Shown here one piece after another: positions 38,552-49,180 of a stretch of 64,000 nt of DNA. Numbering within the stretch: the first letter of the stretch is position 1; the number at the start of each line of letters is the position of its first letter. Made by a program: the position numbers and the translations under genes. Location: assembly GCF_000382145.1 (NCBI RefSeq), contig NZ_KB907630.1, forward strand, positions 40,925 through 104,924. Reading direction: 5' to 3'. The DNA comes from Psychrobacter lutiphocae DSM 21542. Its GTDB lineage: Bacteria > Pseudomonadota > Gammaproteobacteria > Pseudomonadales > Moraxellaceae. The notes under the pieces are model-generated. The model was not told the DNA's origin, ran no database searches, and worked only from the letters and a program-made list of their open reading frames with translations.

Positions 38552-39763
38552 TTACTGAACGTTCATATCTTTAGTTTGGTCAACAGTCATGGTTTTGTTA
38601 CCAGTGATAACAGCATATACACGACGGTTCATTGCACGACCTTCTTCAGTATCGTTTGGTGCGATTGGGCGATCAAAGCCGTAACCAACAGTGCTTAGAC
38701 GGTTTGGAGCAATACCGAACTCGTTAGTAAGCATAGATTTCACAGCGATCGCACGAGCTTCTGATAGACGCTGGTTATAGGTAGCAGAACTACGGCTAGT
38801 TTTTGAAGCGTGACCTTCAATGCTAGCAGATGAGTTTGGATACTCACGCATTTTTTCAGCTACTTTAGCGATTTCTGGCTTGTACTGCTCTTTGATTACT
38901 GATTTGTCGTTATCAAAGAATACACGTAGCTCCATTTTTAGCTCATCATCGATCTGAACTTGAACAGGACAACCGCGCTCATCAACAACAACGTTTGGTG
39001 GAGTGTTTGGACACTGGTCTAGTCTGTCAACAACGCCATCACCGTCAGAGTCTTGGTCAGCTTCAACAACAACAACTGGAGTTGGCTCAACTGTTGCTAC
39101 TGGAGGTGCAACAACTGCAGGGGCTAAGTGACCGCCTAGTACAACTTCTAGACCAGCTAGCGCCATACCTTCCCACCAGTTGTTATCAAAGTTATGAATC
39201 GCACGTGCTTCACCACGTAAGCTTAGTGCATCATTGATACGATACATAGCACCTAGACCTAGGTTACCAATGGTATCTTTAGTTTCAGCAGTTCTAGTAC
39301 GACCTCTGCTTTCATATTTAAGCTTAGACTGACCAGCACCGATTAGAGCGTATGGACGGAATGCACTGTCACGGTAACCAGTAAACTGATCAAAGCCTAC
39401 CAAGAGGTTAGCAGAGATCATTCTTTGTTCCATATCACCCACATCAGTATCACCGATCTGAGCGTCAGTATCTGATACACCATATTCGATTTGGAATTGG
39501 GTCGATGGCGTTAGCTCGATACCAATTGCCGCACCAGTATATAAACCATCTTCTTTAGCGACACCACCATGTGTATCTTTAGGGTTCTTAACACCAGCTA
39601 AACTATTGCCTTGTGGGCCAAATAAATCGCCTTGTTTTTCTTGGGTTGTGCTATTTTCACTATAGTGATAACCAAGTAATAATGGCGTCACAGTTACACC
39701 AGCTGTTGCTACCATTGGCGCAGTTGCAGCAAGTATAGCTAAAGTCATCTTGTTAAATTTCAT
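38552..39763 (-). CDS. ompA: OmpA family outer-membrane protein
   Basis: 403 residues from the ATG at 39763, chosen because it has a strong GGAGGAAG site and gives the signal peptide MKFNKMTLAILAA ... VATA; an upstream in-frame start adds 36 non-signal residues. An 8-stranded beta-barrel (about 20-215) is followed by a P/V-rich hinge, a calcium-type repeat DSDGDGVVDRLDQCP and a C-terminal OmpA peptidoglycan-binding domain (about 275-390: NQRLSEARAIAVKSML, GFDRPIAPNDTEEGRAMNRR). It links the outer membrane to the wall. Confidence 0.94.
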   Translation of the reverse strand: MKFNKMTLAILAATAPMVATAGVTVTPLLLGYHYSENSTTQEKQGDLFGPQGNSLAGVKNPKDTHGGVAKEDGLYTGAAIGIELTPSTQFQIEYGVSDTDAQIGDTDVGDMEQRMISANLLVGFDQFTGYRDSAFRPYALIGAGQSKLKYESRGRTRTAETKDTIGNLGLGAMYRINDALSLRGEARAIHNFDNNWWEGMALAGLEVVLGGHLAPAVVAPPVATVEPTPVVVVEADQDSDGDGVVDRLDQCPNTPPNVVVDERGCPVQVQIDDELKMELRVFFDNDKSVIKEQYKPEIAKVAEKMREYPNSSASIEGHASKTSRSSATYNQRLSEARAIAVKSMLTNEFGIAPNRLSTVGYGFDRPIAPNDTEEGRAMNRRVYAVITGNKTMTVDQTKDMNVQ

Positions 39764-39815
39764 AAACTTCCTCCAAGGGGATGGTTTGTGTGCAAAAAAA
39801 CACTTAATACCTCTA

Positions 39816-39845
39816 ATTGTAACACTTAGTTTGTTTTTATGGAAA
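39816..39845 (-). promoter_or_regulatory. candidate sigma-70 promoter of ompA
   Basis: On the minus strand TTTCCA, 18 bases, TACAAT. This would give a leader of about 45 bases with a strong ribosome binding site. Confidence 0.4.
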
Positions 39846-39921
39846 CTAAGCGCTAATTTATACTTTCGCATAATAGCTTATATATAAATTAAATAATTTA
39901 CAACATATTTTTGTGACTCTG

Positions 39922-40265
39922 TCATCTAATACACATTGACATCACCTGAGCCTGCCCAGTGATTCTATTGTAGCTTCTTCGTATCGTTCGTACTACAAGA
40001 AACAACAACATTATAATATGTGATAAAAATGTGATTAAATAATAGTTAGGTAATATATATATTAAGTCAAATAAAGCGAAAAATATATGTGATGCACAAG
40101 CTACTAAGGCTAATTCTAATACATAGATGCAAATACTTCTATCCTTAGCGCTACTTTTTTCACTAAATGTAACAAAATTTGACAATAGTATCCACTATAC
40201 CCACATTTAGTACAAGGCTTTAAGTTACCTATCTTTGTAAATATACCCTTTGTAAATATACCGTA
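39922..40265. other. intergenic region upstream of ompA and the minor pilin
   Basis: AT-rich DNA between divergent genes. A TTG-start frame for a two-helix hydrophobic peptide (39922-40185, minus) is open but has no ribosome binding site and is probably chance. Nothing else recognised. Confidence 0.4.
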
Positions 40266-40352
40266 TTGCAAGATAAAACAAATAAAAAAGATAAATCAGC
40301 TTTGCAATTTAGGCTGCCAACACTCTCGAAAATATATAATGGGATTAAATTT

Positions 40353-40934
40353 ATGCAGCCTAATCATCATCAACCGATGTCACCAGTAGCCATAGTAAAA
40401 AGAACACAACAAGGCTTTAGCTTATTAGAGGCGGTCATCACCGTAGCAATAGTCGCTGTTATCAGTTCGATCGCCCTGCCTGCTTTAAGTAATGGCTTAA
40501 AAAGCTGGGAGGCAAACGCAACGCGCAATCATATCACCAACGCCTTTCGCATAGCAAAAACACAAAGTTTAATACAAAGACAAAATACCATTATGTGCTT
40601 TTCCGATAGTGATTATCAATGCCACAGGGAAGCTACAAAGAATTTACTGGTATTTGTCGATGTTGATAATAATGACCGCTTTACACCTAGTATCGATTCT
40701 ATAATCTTAAATCAAGCCTTAGCCTTAGATTATGGACAGATTTACTTACGGGCAGCCAATCGCCATTATATTAAGTTTTATGGCGATAACGGCCTACCTC
40801 GTGGGCATTTTGGCCATATCAAATATTGTGCTAATAATGGTGACACCAGTAATATGTATCAAGTATCCATTAACCAGCAAGGCAATCATCGCTTTAAGCC
40901 TTATCACATTAAACCAACAGGTTGTCCTAACTAA
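40353..40934 (+). CDS. FimT/GspH-like minor type IV pilin
   Basis: 193 residues from the ATG at 40353 (GGGAT upstream); an open frame extends to a TTG at 40266, and Met9 (40377) is also possible. Prepilin peptidase site RTQQG/FSLLEAVI with Glu5 of the mature protein, a hydrophobic helix, then a globular domain with cysteines (MCFSDSDYQC, YCANN, GCPN) like FimT/FimU/GspH minor pilins. Minor pilins prime pilus assembly; FimT-type members bind DNA in natural transformation in related bacteria. It stands alone, far from the other pilin genes. Confidence 0.85.
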   Translation: MQPNHHQPMSPVAIVKRTQQGFSLLEAVITVAIVAVISSIALPALSNGLKSWEANATRNHITNAFRIAKTQSLIQRQNTIMCFSDSDYQCHREATKNLLVFVDVDNNDRFTPSIDSIILNQALALDYGQIYLRAANRHYIKFYGDNGLPRGHFGHIKYCANNGDTSNMYQVSINQQGNHRFKPYHIKPTGCPN

Positions 40935-40991
40935 ACCATTGGCTAGTGCTAATCTGGTAGCACAATTTATATCCGATACTCCTTGTCCTGT

Positions 40992-41765
40992 TTATACCTG
41001 ATATTCCTTGCCTTGCATCGCAGCTTGCATCGCTTTCACCGCATTTTCAAGCCCCATAAACACGCTATCTGCAATTAAAGCATGTCCGATGTTCAACTCA
41101 TGAATACCTGGAATACTAGCAATAGGATGAACGTTTGCACGTGTTAAGCCATGCCCAGCATTGATAATAAACTCATTGTTGACGGATAACGCATATTCCG
41201 TAGCTTGTTTAATTCTATTATACTCTTTATTTATAGTGGACTCATCTTGACTTAAAGTAGCCTCAGAGTACTTACCAGTATGTAGCTCAATAGCATCGGC
41301 ACCACAGTGAATAGCAGCATCAATCTGCGTAGGCTCTGGATCTATAAATAACGAAACCTGAATGCCAGCTCCATGCAGTGCTTCAATATAAGACTTTAAG
41401 TTATCAACTTGTCCTGCTATATCTAATCCACCTTCTGTCGTTAACTCTTCACGCCTTTCGGGCACTAAACATACCCACTCTGGCTTGATCTCAAGCGCAA
41501 TTTCTAACATCTCATTAGTGGTGGCCATTTCTAAATTCATACGTGTTTTTAATAATGGCTTCATACGATACACATCAGCATCGAGAATATGGCGTCTGTC
41601 TTCACGCAAATGTAGCGTAATACCATCAGCCCCCGCCTGCTCACACACTAATGCTGCTGCAACTGGGTCTGGATAAGTGACCCCGCGAGCTTGGCGCAAT
41701 GTCGCAACATGATCTATATTAACACCTAGTAGTGGTGCAGTTGCAGATACATTTTTAGTCATCAT
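40992..41765 (-). CDS. pdxJ: pyridoxine 5'-phosphate synthase
   Basis: Last step of the DXP-dependent vitamin B6 pathway: joins 3-amino-1-hydroxyacetone phosphate and DXP. 257 residues, TIM barrel. Conserved [15 protein letters not shown] (14-28), [14 protein letters not shown], the Glu in NLEMATT and [11 protein letters not shown] near 201-211. Last gene of the lepA-recO cluster, but separated from recO by a MITE-like element. Confidence 0.97.
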   Translation of the reverse strand: MMTKNVSATAPLLGVNIDHVATLRQARGVTYPDPVAAALVCEQAGADGITLHLREDRRHILDADVYRMKPLLKTRMNLEMATTNEMLEIALEIKPEWVCLVPERREELTTEGGLDIAGQVDNLKSYIEALHGAGIQVSLFIDPEPTQIDAAIHCGADAIELHTGKYSEATLSQDESTINKEYNRIKQATEYALSVNNEFIINAGHGLTRANVHPIASIPGIHELNIGHALIADSVFMGLENAVKAMQAAMQGKEYQV

Positions 41766-41795
41766 AGCTTATCCCAATAAAATAAAATACAGGTT

Positions 41796-41952
41796 AGAGT
41801 CTGTGGATCAAGTTACCGTATCAAATCTTAATCTAGCAGACTCTATTATTCACAGTCTATCACTATTACAATTTATTGATATTACAATTTGTGGGTATCA
41901 TATCAAATCTGGACTACTATTGAACGCATATGGTAAATGTTTACAGACCCTA
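41796..41952. repeat. MITE-like element, family A copy 2
   Basis: 157 bases bounded by TA between recO and pdxJ. Left end TAGAGTCTGTGGATCAAGTT, right end (reverse complement) TAGGGTCTGTAAACATTTAC; both then read CC. The right-hand TA with the first element base forms the recO TAG stop codon. Confidence 0.65.
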
Positions 41953-42645
41953 TTGATAACGGTAGAACTGTTGCCAAAGTATCCGACTCTGAAGAGGCTG
42001 ATAACCAAATAAATGATCTATTAACTGTCGATGTACTCCAGACCAAACTTCTATTGTTTCAATATCAATGCCTGAGCGCATTGCTATAATCTGATTCCCT
42101 TTTACAAACTCAGCAGATAGAGCTAATTTTGAGTCTTCTTCATCAACTTCTACCCAACCTGTTTCGACCAAAAACCGATACAAGCTGTCAGCTTTAATCT
42201 CTACCTGCTCACTGTCTAGCTCAAGATCTATACCAAAGCCCAACTCATTGAATAACACTTGCTCATATAATCGTAATACCATCTTCAACTGCTGTAAGCT
42301 TAATGGCTGTTGCAAATTACTGATGGTATGGCTGTATTGCTCATATATGACAGGCATACTGTCTTCAACAGGTAACAGCTTTAACGTAATTTCATTAACA
42401 TAAAGAGCAGCATACTGTTGCTGACCGATAAGGCTTGGCACTGCAGCAGCAATATTAACTTGCTGCAAGGTTTTTAGTGACTTTTTGCCTGTTGCAAACA
42501 AAGTTAAAGGCACAAACTGGGGAATGCCTTTTTTGGCAACACCATGTAATACGCCGTATTCTTTGGTCAGCAAATAATAAATGCTGCGCTTGTCTTGATA
42601 TGCTCTTTGATGCAAGCTATAAGCATGCAAAGGCTCATTGCGCAA
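41950..42645 (-). CDS. recO: DNA repair protein RecO
   Basis: Works with RecR and RecF to load RecA at gaps. 231 residues: N-terminal OB fold (HAYSLHQRAYQDKRSIYYLL) and a helical C-terminal domain (FNELGFGIDLE). Starts at TTG with GGAGAG 8 bases upstream; the nearby ATG is out of frame. The stop codon coincides with the end of a MITE-like element, so the native C-terminus might have been altered by a few residues. Confidence 0.94.
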   Translation of the reverse strand: MRNEPLHAYSLHQRAYQDKRSIYYLLTKEYGVLHGVAKKGIPQFVPLTLFATGKKSLKTLQQVNIAAAVPSLIGQQQYAALYVNEITLKLLPVEDSMPVIYEQYSHTISNLQQPLSLQQLKMVLRLYEQVLFNELGFGIDLELDSEQVEIKADSLYRFLVETGWVEVDEEDSKLALSAEFVKGNQIIAMRSGIDIETIEVWSGVHRQLIDHLFGYQPLQSRILWQQFYRYQ

Positions 42646-42689
42646 TATAATGACTCTCCATACCCGTTAACATCTGACGGTTCATGCCG

Positions 42690-42725
42690 TTTTTTAATCT
42701 AGAGTTTTTTAATCTAGAGTTTTTT
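42690..42725. repeat. 15-bp tandem duplication at the era 3' end
   Basis: Two full copies and a partial copy of TTTTTTAATCTAGAG. The era stop codon lies in the last partial unit. Confidence 0.85.
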
Positions 42726-43776
42726 AATACCCCAAACTACTTAATGCACGAGCATCGTCTGACCAGCCCTGCTTTACTTTTACCCATAAATTAAGCATAA
42801 TTTTTCTACCAAACAAGGCCTCCATATCTTCACGAGCAGCAATTCCCACCTGTTTTATACGGCTACCTTTATCACCAATAACAATCGCTTTTTGACCATT
42901 ACGCTCAACAAATATAGTGGCATCAATAAAAGTCACAGCTCTGCGCTTACGCCCAGTCTTTGGATCTATATGTGCTGGCTCATCTTTAAACTCATCGATT
43001 TGTACTGTCAAATCATAAGGGACTTCATCACCTGCTTGACGCATAAGTTTTTCACGAATAATCTCACTGGCTAAAAAGCGCTCGCTACGATCTGTAATTT
43101 GCTCCGTATCATAAATTGGAGTGCCTTGAGGCAAGTGTGAACGAATAACGTGTTGCAATCGATCTAAATTTTTATTTTTTAGAGCAGAAACAGGCACAAT
43201 ATCTGCAAATTCAAAGTTTTCATGATAGGTTTCAATCAAAGGCAAAATTGAATCTTTATCTTTAATGGTATCTGCTTTATTAATTACTAATACCACAGGC
43301 GTATCGGTTTGACTTATTTTTTGTAGGGTTAATAAATCGTCATCACGCCACTGCTCTCCATCAACAACAAATAGCACCAAATCAACATCAACTAAAGCGG
43401 ATAAAGCCGCTTTATTCATTCGCTCATTAATTAAACGCACTTCATTACTGTGAATACCAGGTGTATCTACAAACACCGCCTGCATATCATTGCTGGACAA
43501 AATACCATGAATACGATGACGTGTGGTTTGTGGTTTGCGCGAAGTAATAGATAGTTTTTGTCCCAGCATATGATTCATCAGGGTCGATTTACCCACATTC
43601 GGGCGACCAACGATAGCAACATAACCTGAGCGATAATCTTCTGGAAGATTTAATGCATCATCACTAAAAAAATCATCGAGTAAGTCATTCTCTGCAGTAT
43701 TCATGTCTTGTGCTAGCTCTGTTTGCTCTAGTGGGTGTTTGTCTTGTGGGTGTTTATCTTGTGGTGCATTTGCCAT
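42724..43776 (-). CDS. era: GTPase Era
   Basis: Binds the 3' end of 16S rRNA and couples 30S maturation to growth. 350 residues, about 48 more at the N-terminus than E. coli Era; the extension is acidic and begins with a duplicated P-Q-D-K-H unit. GTPase motifs GRPNVGKST (57-65), DTPGIH, NKAD; KH domain at the C-terminus (VIGDKGSRIKQVG). Confidence 0.97.
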   Translation of the reverse strand: MANAPQDKHPQDKHPLEQTELAQDMNTAENDLLDDFFSDDALNLPEDYRSGYVAIVGRPNVGKSTLMNHMLGQKLSITSRKPQTTRHRIHGILSSNDMQAVFVDTPGIHSNEVRLINERMNKAALSALVDVDLVLFVVDGEQWRDDDLLTLQKISQTDTPVVLVINKADTIKDKDSILPLIETYHENFEFADIVPVSALKNKNLDRLQHVIRSHLPQGTPIYDTEQITDRSERFLASEIIREKLMRQAGDEVPYDLTVQIDEFKDEPAHIDPKTGRKRRAVTFIDATIFVERNGQKAIVIGDKGSRIKQVGIAAREDMEALFGRKIMLNLWVKVKQGWSDDARALSSLGY

Positions 43777-43885
43777 AATCTCTATATATCCGATTGTCTG
43801 TACATCTGGTTTAATTGTATATCTTCTGCTGCATTATAATAATTAAAATAAGAAGGGTTAAAATATGGTTAACTGTTCATTTTTT

Positions 43886-44698
43886 CTAGCTTTTTATCTT
43901 GATGATACGCTCATTCACCAGCTTATTTAACTGATTGATCATTTTTTCCGCTGTTTTTTGCTCAGCGATACGCCGACTCTCTCCAGATTCAACTATGGCG
44001 GTAGTATGTGGCACATCAACTTCACAACGAACGACAAACACTTGATTAGGTGCGTTGCCCTGAGTTTCTAATAAATCATAACTGGGTAGCTCAAATTTAT
44101 AGCCTTGCAACCACTCTTGTAAGCGACTTTTGGCATCTTTTAGAACACGCTGATCATTGACACTGGCAATCAGCTCAGAAAACCAATCAAGCACACAGGC
44201 CTTAACCACATCGACACTTTGACTGTCTATATAAATAGCACCAATTAAAGACTCTACCGTATCCGCTAAGATAGAAGCACGCTCTCGGCCACCTCCCTTA
44301 CGCTCACCAACGCCCAATATTAGATGAGAGGATAGCCCAAGCTTTTGTGCAATCTCGACCAAGGATTCTTGGCGAACTAAAGTCGCTCGCATTCGTGTCA
44401 AGCGCCCTTCATCTTGCTTAGGATATTGATAATACAGTGCTTCACCGACAATCATTCCAAGCAACGCATCCCCTAAAAACTCAAGACGCTCATAATTTAT
44501 TCTGCCATCAAATGAGCGGTGCGTTAGTGCAAGCTTCGCTAAGCTGGCATCTTGAAATATATATCCCAACTTTTTTTGCAAGCTCTCTAGGCCTTGTTCA
44601 AAGCTAGTATAGCGCTGCTGTGGACTTGTACTATCTTTTCCAGTAGCCTCTGTCATATTTCGATTACAACCTTGTTGTTTTTGGAATACTTTTGGCAT
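43886..44698 (-). CDS. rnc: ribonuclease III
   Basis: Cleaves double-stranded RNA, including rRNA precursors. 270 residues with the signature ERLEFLGDALL at 70-80, the second metal site ADTVESLIGAIY, and a double-stranded RNA-binding domain at the C-terminus (DAKSRLQEWLQG ... AEKMINQL). The first 30 residues are polar and not conserved; Met15 (44656) is an alternative start. Between lepB and era, as usual. Confidence 0.96.
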   Translation of the reverse strand: MPKVFQKQQGCNRNMTEATGKDSTSPQQRYTSFEQGLESLQKKLGYIFQDASLAKLALTHRSFDGRINYERLEFLGDALLGMIVGEALYYQYPKQDEGRLTRMRATLVRQESLVEIAQKLGLSSHLILGVGERKGGGRERASILADTVESLIGAIYIDSQSVDVVKACVLDWFSELIASVNDQRVLKDAKSRLQEWLQGYKFELPSYDLLETQGNAPNQVFVVRCEVDVPHTTAIVESGESRRIAEQKTAEKMINQLNKLVNERIIKIKS

Positions 44699-44953
44699 AT
44701 TGATTGGCTGCTTAATAACCTGTTATCTATTTTTGGATATCAGTTCATAGATATAGACAATATTGTTTAATTAAAACGTTATTTAATCATTTGTAAAATA
44801 CAAGCGTATGGATTAAGAGCTTTTAGATTAAAATAGTGTTGTGTTAAGAATTAAAAATCATTCACCTGCCCTATTAGAGTCAGTGACTAAACCACACTTA
44901 TCATGGTTGAGGTTATCGTCTGCATGATTTATTCTAAAGTGACTATATTATGA

Positions 44954-46057
44954 TCAATCAATAGACCGATTATATTTAAAGGTCGGTAAATTGGTTAAAC
45001 CTGGCTTTTTGTGCATCCAGACATACACCGCCTTACCAGCTAGGTTCTCATCAGGAACAAAGCCCCAAAAGCGACTATCTTCACTTCGATCTGAATTATC
45101 ACCCATGACAAAGTAGTTTCCTTCAGGAACGACCACATTCCAATCACCATTATAAGATATCGGCTGATTTAAAAATGATGAATACGCATCTACTTGCAAG
45201 CTAGGTGCAAGATATCGGCGTAAATAAGTGTGGTCACCAAGTTGCTCTTGGTAATACCGAACACCTACCTCTTCGTTACGTGCCCTTAAAACTGCTTTTT
45301 CTGGTGTTAATCCTGGCTCAGTCCATGGGGTATATAAGCGATCGGTTAAAACTTCATCTGCAACAAAATTAACCTGCTTGCTAGGCACTGGCTGACCATT
45401 AACTGACAGCTGACCTTGATTAAAGCTGACACTATCACCAGGCAAGCCAATCACTCGTTTAATATAGTAGATTTTAGGGTTTTCAGGGTAACGGAACACT
45501 ACCACATCACCATGCTCAGGGTTGCCCGTATCGATAACCTTATTATAAGTCAGTGGCAGGCGAATACCATAGGCATACTTATTAACTGCCACATAATCAC
45601 CTGTATATAAGGTTGGTACCATAGATGATGAGGGAATATTAAACGGCTCAATGATAAACGAACGCACCACAAGCACCACAGCAAGTACAATAAAATAATC
45701 ATGTGCCCAGCGGATTAAAAAGTGCGCTTGTGACGCTTTAGGCTCACTTAAATTACTAGTAATGCTGACATTACGCTTAGCTTGGCGATACTCACGCTCA
45801 GCCTGTCGAACCGGCATTGGCGCATCATCGGTACTTGCCGCATCCAAGTTTTGCGGATCAAACTCAATATTGTGCTCAGTCAGGATATTTTTATACGCTT
45901 GTGTCTTGCTGGCTAAGTTATCCTCAGCAGCTTGTTGCTCTTTGCTATGACCTAGACGCTCACGTTTATGTTGCTTTAGCCATACAATATCAAGCAGCCA
46001 TATCACCCCTAGAAATAAGGTTACTGGCACTAAAATTACATTAAAATCAAAGTCCAT
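44954..46057 (-). CDS. lepB: signal peptidase I
   Basis: Removes signal peptides from exported proteins. 367 residues. Membrane helices about 7-26 and 119-135 flank a charged cytoplasmic loop. Catalytic Ser145 in NIPSSSMVPTL and Lys200 in YYIKRVIGLPGD; box E GDNSDRSEDSRFWGFV. Downstream of lepA by about 90 bases that include a 19-bp duplication. Confidence 0.97.
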   Translation of the reverse strand: MDFDFNVILVPVTLFLGVIWLLDIVWLKQHKRERLGHSKEQQAAEDNLASKTQAYKNILTEHNIEFDPQNLDAASTDDAPMPVRQAEREYRQAKRNVSITSNLSEPKASQAHFLIRWAHDYFIVLAVVLVVRSFIIEPFNIPSSSMVPTLYTGDYVAVNKYAYGIRLPLTYNKVIDTGNPEHGDVVVFRYPENPKIYYIKRVIGLPGDSVSFNQGQLSVNGQPVPSKQVNFVADEVLTDRLYTPWTEPGLTPEKAVLRARNEEVGVRYYQEQLGDHTYLRRYLAPSLQVDAYSSFLNQPISYNGDWNVVVPEGNYFVMGDNSDRSEDSRFWGFVPDENLAGKAVYVWMHKKPGLTNLPTFKYNRSID

Positions 46058-46077
46058 ACTGCTGCCTTAACCACGCT

Positions 46078-46115
46078 ATTATTTATCGCAAACCTGATTA
46101 TTTATCGCAAACCTG
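46078..46115. repeat. 19-bp tandem duplication between lepA and lepB
   Basis: Two perfect copies of ATTATTTATCGCAAACCTG (46078-46096, 46097-46115). Confidence 0.95.
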
Positions 46116-46148
46116 TTTTATCACAGATGCGTTAAAACACATTTATAC

Positions 46149-47951
46149 TTATTGATTATCAACCTGTAATACCGCAAGGAAAGCTTCTTGTGGGATTTCG
46201 ACACTACCCACTTGTTTCATACGTTTTTTACCTTCTTTTTGCTTCGCAAGCAGCTTTTTCTTACGTGACACATCACCACCATAACACTTAGCTAGAACGT
46301 CCTTACGCATTGCTTTAACCGTACTACGAGCAATAATCTGGCTACCAATTGCTGCCTGAATCGCCACATCAAACATCTGCCTTGGAATCAGCTCTTTCAT
46401 CTTCTCAACCAACTGATTGCCACGATATCGCGCTTGGTCTTGGTGACAAATCATCGCTAACGCATCAACTTTATCACCATTAATTAATACATCAACTTTG
46501 ACTAACTTATCCACTTCATAGCGATCAAACTCATAATCTAATGACGCAAAGCCTCGTGATACTGACTTTAACCGATCAAAAAAGTCCATCACCACTTCGC
46601 CTAAGGGGATATCAAATATCAACTGTACTTGCTTGCCCATAAAGCGCATATCCACTTGAACACCACGGCGTTCCATACATAATGTCATCACATTACCTAA
46701 ATAATCTTGTGGAACGAGTATATGACATCGAGCAATAGGCTCACGAAACTCATCTACAAACCCTGGATCTGGCAGTTTTGATGGGTTGTCCACCAGTATT
46801 ACATCACCATTTTTTTTCTTAATCTCATAAATAACAGATGGCGCTGTGGTAATTAAATCTAGATTATACTCTCTCTCAAGACGCTCTTGAATAATTTCCA
46901 TATGCAGCATACCTAAGAAGCCACATCGAAAACCAAAACCTAGTGCATCGGAAGTATCAGGCTCAAAAAATAGAGCTGAATCATTGATTTGTAGCTTCTG
47001 TAATGCTTCACGGAATTTTTCAAAATCATTTGAATCTACTGGAAATAGACCTGCATAAACTTGAGGTGTAATCTGCTTAAACCCAGGAATCAACTCAACA
47101 TCAGGTGTACTCGCATGAGTAATGGTATCCCCTACTGGTGCCCCATGAATATCTTTAATACCTGCAATCACAAAACCAACTTCGCCTGCTTCAAGCTTGC
47201 CAGTCTCTAATGGTTTAGGTGTAAACACCCCAATAGATGTCACTAAATGTGAATCCATGGTCGATTTAATTAAAATCTTATCACCAGCTTTAATAGTTCC
47301 TTCACGTACACGCACCAAGGACACCACACCCAAGTAGTTATCAAACCATGAATCAATAATTAACGCTTGCAACGGTGCATCACGATCACCCGTTGGTGCT
47401 GGAATACGCTCGACTAACGCTTCTAGTAGCTCATCAACACCCAAACCTGACTTTGCAGAAACTCGAGGTGCATCAATAGCCTCAATTCCGATAATATCTT
47501 CAATCTCTTGAATCACCCGCTCAGGCTCTACCTGTGGCAAATCAATCTTATTTAATACCGGCACAACTTCAAGACCTAAATCAACTGCCGTATAGCAGTT
47601 GGCCACCGACTGTGCCTCTACGCCTTGTGCAGCATCAACAACCAAAAGCGCCCCTTCACAAGCCGCCAATGAGCGAGAGACTTCATAAGAGAAGTCAACG
47701 TGACCTGGGGTATCAATAAAGTTAAGCTGATAACGCTCTCCATTAGGATGGTCATAATAAAGCGTTACTGACTGAGCTTTAATCGTAATACCTCGCTCAC
47801 GTTCGATATCCATAGAATCAAGCACTTGTGCCTGCATTTCACGATCCTGCAGGGCACCACAAGTCTGAATAAAACGATCAGCCAAGGTGGATTTGCCATG
47901 GTCAATATGGGCGATGATAGAAAAGTTTCGAATGTTTGATAATGCGGTCAC
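46149..47951 (-). CDS. lepA: elongation factor 4 (LepA)
   Basis: Translational GTPase that can back-translocate stalled ribosomes. 600 residues with [10 protein letters not shown] (14-23), [20 protein letters not shown]-like domains and the LepA-specific C-terminal domain ([21 protein letters not shown]). It starts at GTG. First gene of lepA-lepB-rnc-era-recO-pdxJ. Confidence 0.98.
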   Translation of the reverse strand: MTALSNIRNFSIIAHIDHGKSTLADRFIQTCGALQDREMQAQVLDSMDIERERGITIKAQSVTLYYDHPNGERYQLNFIDTPGHVDFSYEVSRSLAACEGALLVVDAAQGVEAQSVANCYTAVDLGLEVVPVLNKIDLPQVEPERVIQEIEDIIGIEAIDAPRVSAKSGLGVDELLEALVERIPAPTGDRDAPLQALIIDSWFDNYLGVVSLVRVREGTIKAGDKILIKSTMDSHLVTSIGVFTPKPLETGKLEAGEVGFVIAGIKDIHGAPVGDTITHASTPDVELIPGFKQITPQVYAGLFPVDSNDFEKFREALQKLQINDSALFFEPDTSDALGFGFRCGFLGMLHMEIIQERLEREYNLDLITTAPSVIYEIKKKNGDVILVDNPSKLPDPGFVDEFREPIARCHILVPQDYLGNVMTLCMERRGVQVDMRFMGKQVQLIFDIPLGEVVMDFFDRLKSVSRGFASLDYEFDRYEVDKLVKVDVLINGDKVDALAMICHQDQARYRGNQLVEKMKELIPRQMFDVAIQAAIGSQIIARSTVKAMRKDVLAKCYGGDVSRKKKLLAKQKEGKKRMKQVGSVEIPQEAFLAVLQVDNQ

Positions 47952-48283
47952 GTCTTGTGGCTACCTAGTTATTGAGTTTAGTTTATTAATTGGATTTATT
48001 AAGGGTTAAAAAATGAAGTGATTATTCGTTTAGCCTAGCTATTCTATCAGCTTTATACCAGCTTGTAAGTGATAGAAGTGAAACACTAATCGTTAAAGAT
48101 AAGCAGGTAGATTAAAAACAACTAAATCGCTGTCCTTATTAGCTTAGACGCTGTCTTTAATAACTGAAATAGCTTACAAGTACGAAAGGGGATAAGACAA
48201 AAGAAACAACGCAACTAATTTTAGGTAGCGGTACTGACTTTAGATAGCGATACTGAGCGATTTACCAAGCCTTCGTATGGGCA
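47952..48283. other. intergenic region upstream of lepA
   Basis: About 330 bases between the tRNA terminator and lepA on the minus strand; it should carry the lepA operon promoter. No ORF or recognised RNA. Confidence 0.4.
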
Positions 48284-48327
48284 TAAAAAAAGCCAACTAC
48301 TTAGCAAGATGGCAAAGTAATCGGCTA
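48284..48327 (-). terminator. terminator after tRNA-Met
   Basis: On the minus strand AGCCGATTACTT pairs with AAGTAGTTGGCT over 12 bp (two G-U pairs), then a U-run. It lies 26 bases past the encoded CCA. Confidence 0.8.
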
Positions 48328-48351
48328 TTTAAGGCACAACGGCCTGATGTA

Positions 48352-48428
48352 TGGTGGCGATGAAGAGACTTGAACTCTTGACCTCACGATTATGAGTCGT
48401 GCGCTCTTACCAGCTGAGCTACATCGCC
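48352..48428 (-). tRNA. tRNA-Met (anticodon CAU), CCA encoded
   Basis: 77 bases including the genomic CCA. Acceptor GGCGATG / CATCGCC, D arm AGCTCAGCTGGTAAGAGC, anticodon stem CACGA / TCGTG with loop CTCATAA, T arm AGAGTTCAAGTCTCT. The full acceptor pairing at position 1-72 excludes initiator tRNA. A CAU anticodon could also be the lysidine-modified tRNA-Ile2; the body looks like elongator Met. Confidence 0.95.
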
Positions 48429-48441
48429 ATTTGAGGGCAGT

Positions 48442-48470
48442 ATTATCCCTGAAACTTTGTAAGCCGTCAA
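48442..48470 (-). promoter_or_regulatory. sigma-70 promoter of tRNA-Met
   Basis: On the minus strand TTGACG, exactly 17 bases, GATAAT, placed so that transcription would start a few bases before the mature tRNA 5' end. Confidence 0.8.
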
Positions 48471-48660
48471 CCCCTAATTTAAAAAAATGCAATTATTTTA
48501 AAAATTAGCGGTTTCTCTCTGCTACTTTCCTACTATTTACTTTACGCTAACACTGATTGATTGTGCTAACACTGATTGTGTTATTAATGAACGAGCTCTA
48601 TTTTATACCGTAAAATTAATTTTATACAGCCCTTAATGATTAACAAAACACAAATAAATT

Positions 48661-49050
<390 letters not shown>

Positions 49051-49055
49051 AGCGT

Positions 49056-49064
49056 ATTATAACA
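49056..49064 (-). promoter_or_regulatory. extended -10 promoter of rnpB
   Basis: On the minus strand TGTTATAAT, a perfect extended -10, directly upstream of the estimated rnpB 5' end. No good -35 is seen. Confidence 0.65.
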
Positions 49065-49100
49065 AATATCAGCAAATAAGATAGAGCAAACTAAAAATAA

Positions 49101-49130
49101 AAAATGGTGATTAATGTTAATCACCATTTT
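49101..49130 (-). terminator. terminator after MliC-like gene
   Basis: AAAATGGTGATTAA, two-base loop, exact reverse complement; ends in U's on the minus strand. It isolates the lipoprotein gene from rnpB. Confidence 0.85.
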
Positions 49131-49180
49131 CATCTAGCTCTTTGATGCTAAAGATGTCTTCAATGACTCTCTATTATGAC

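Noticed and set aside
39922..40185. 87-residue two-helix ORF on the minus strand upstream of ompA
   Set aside because: TTG start, no ribosome binding site, no recognisable family; likely chance in AT-rich DNA.
41803..42012. 69-residue ORF between pdxJ and recO
   Set aside because: Lies within the family A element and the recO 3' end on the opposite strand; no family resemblance.
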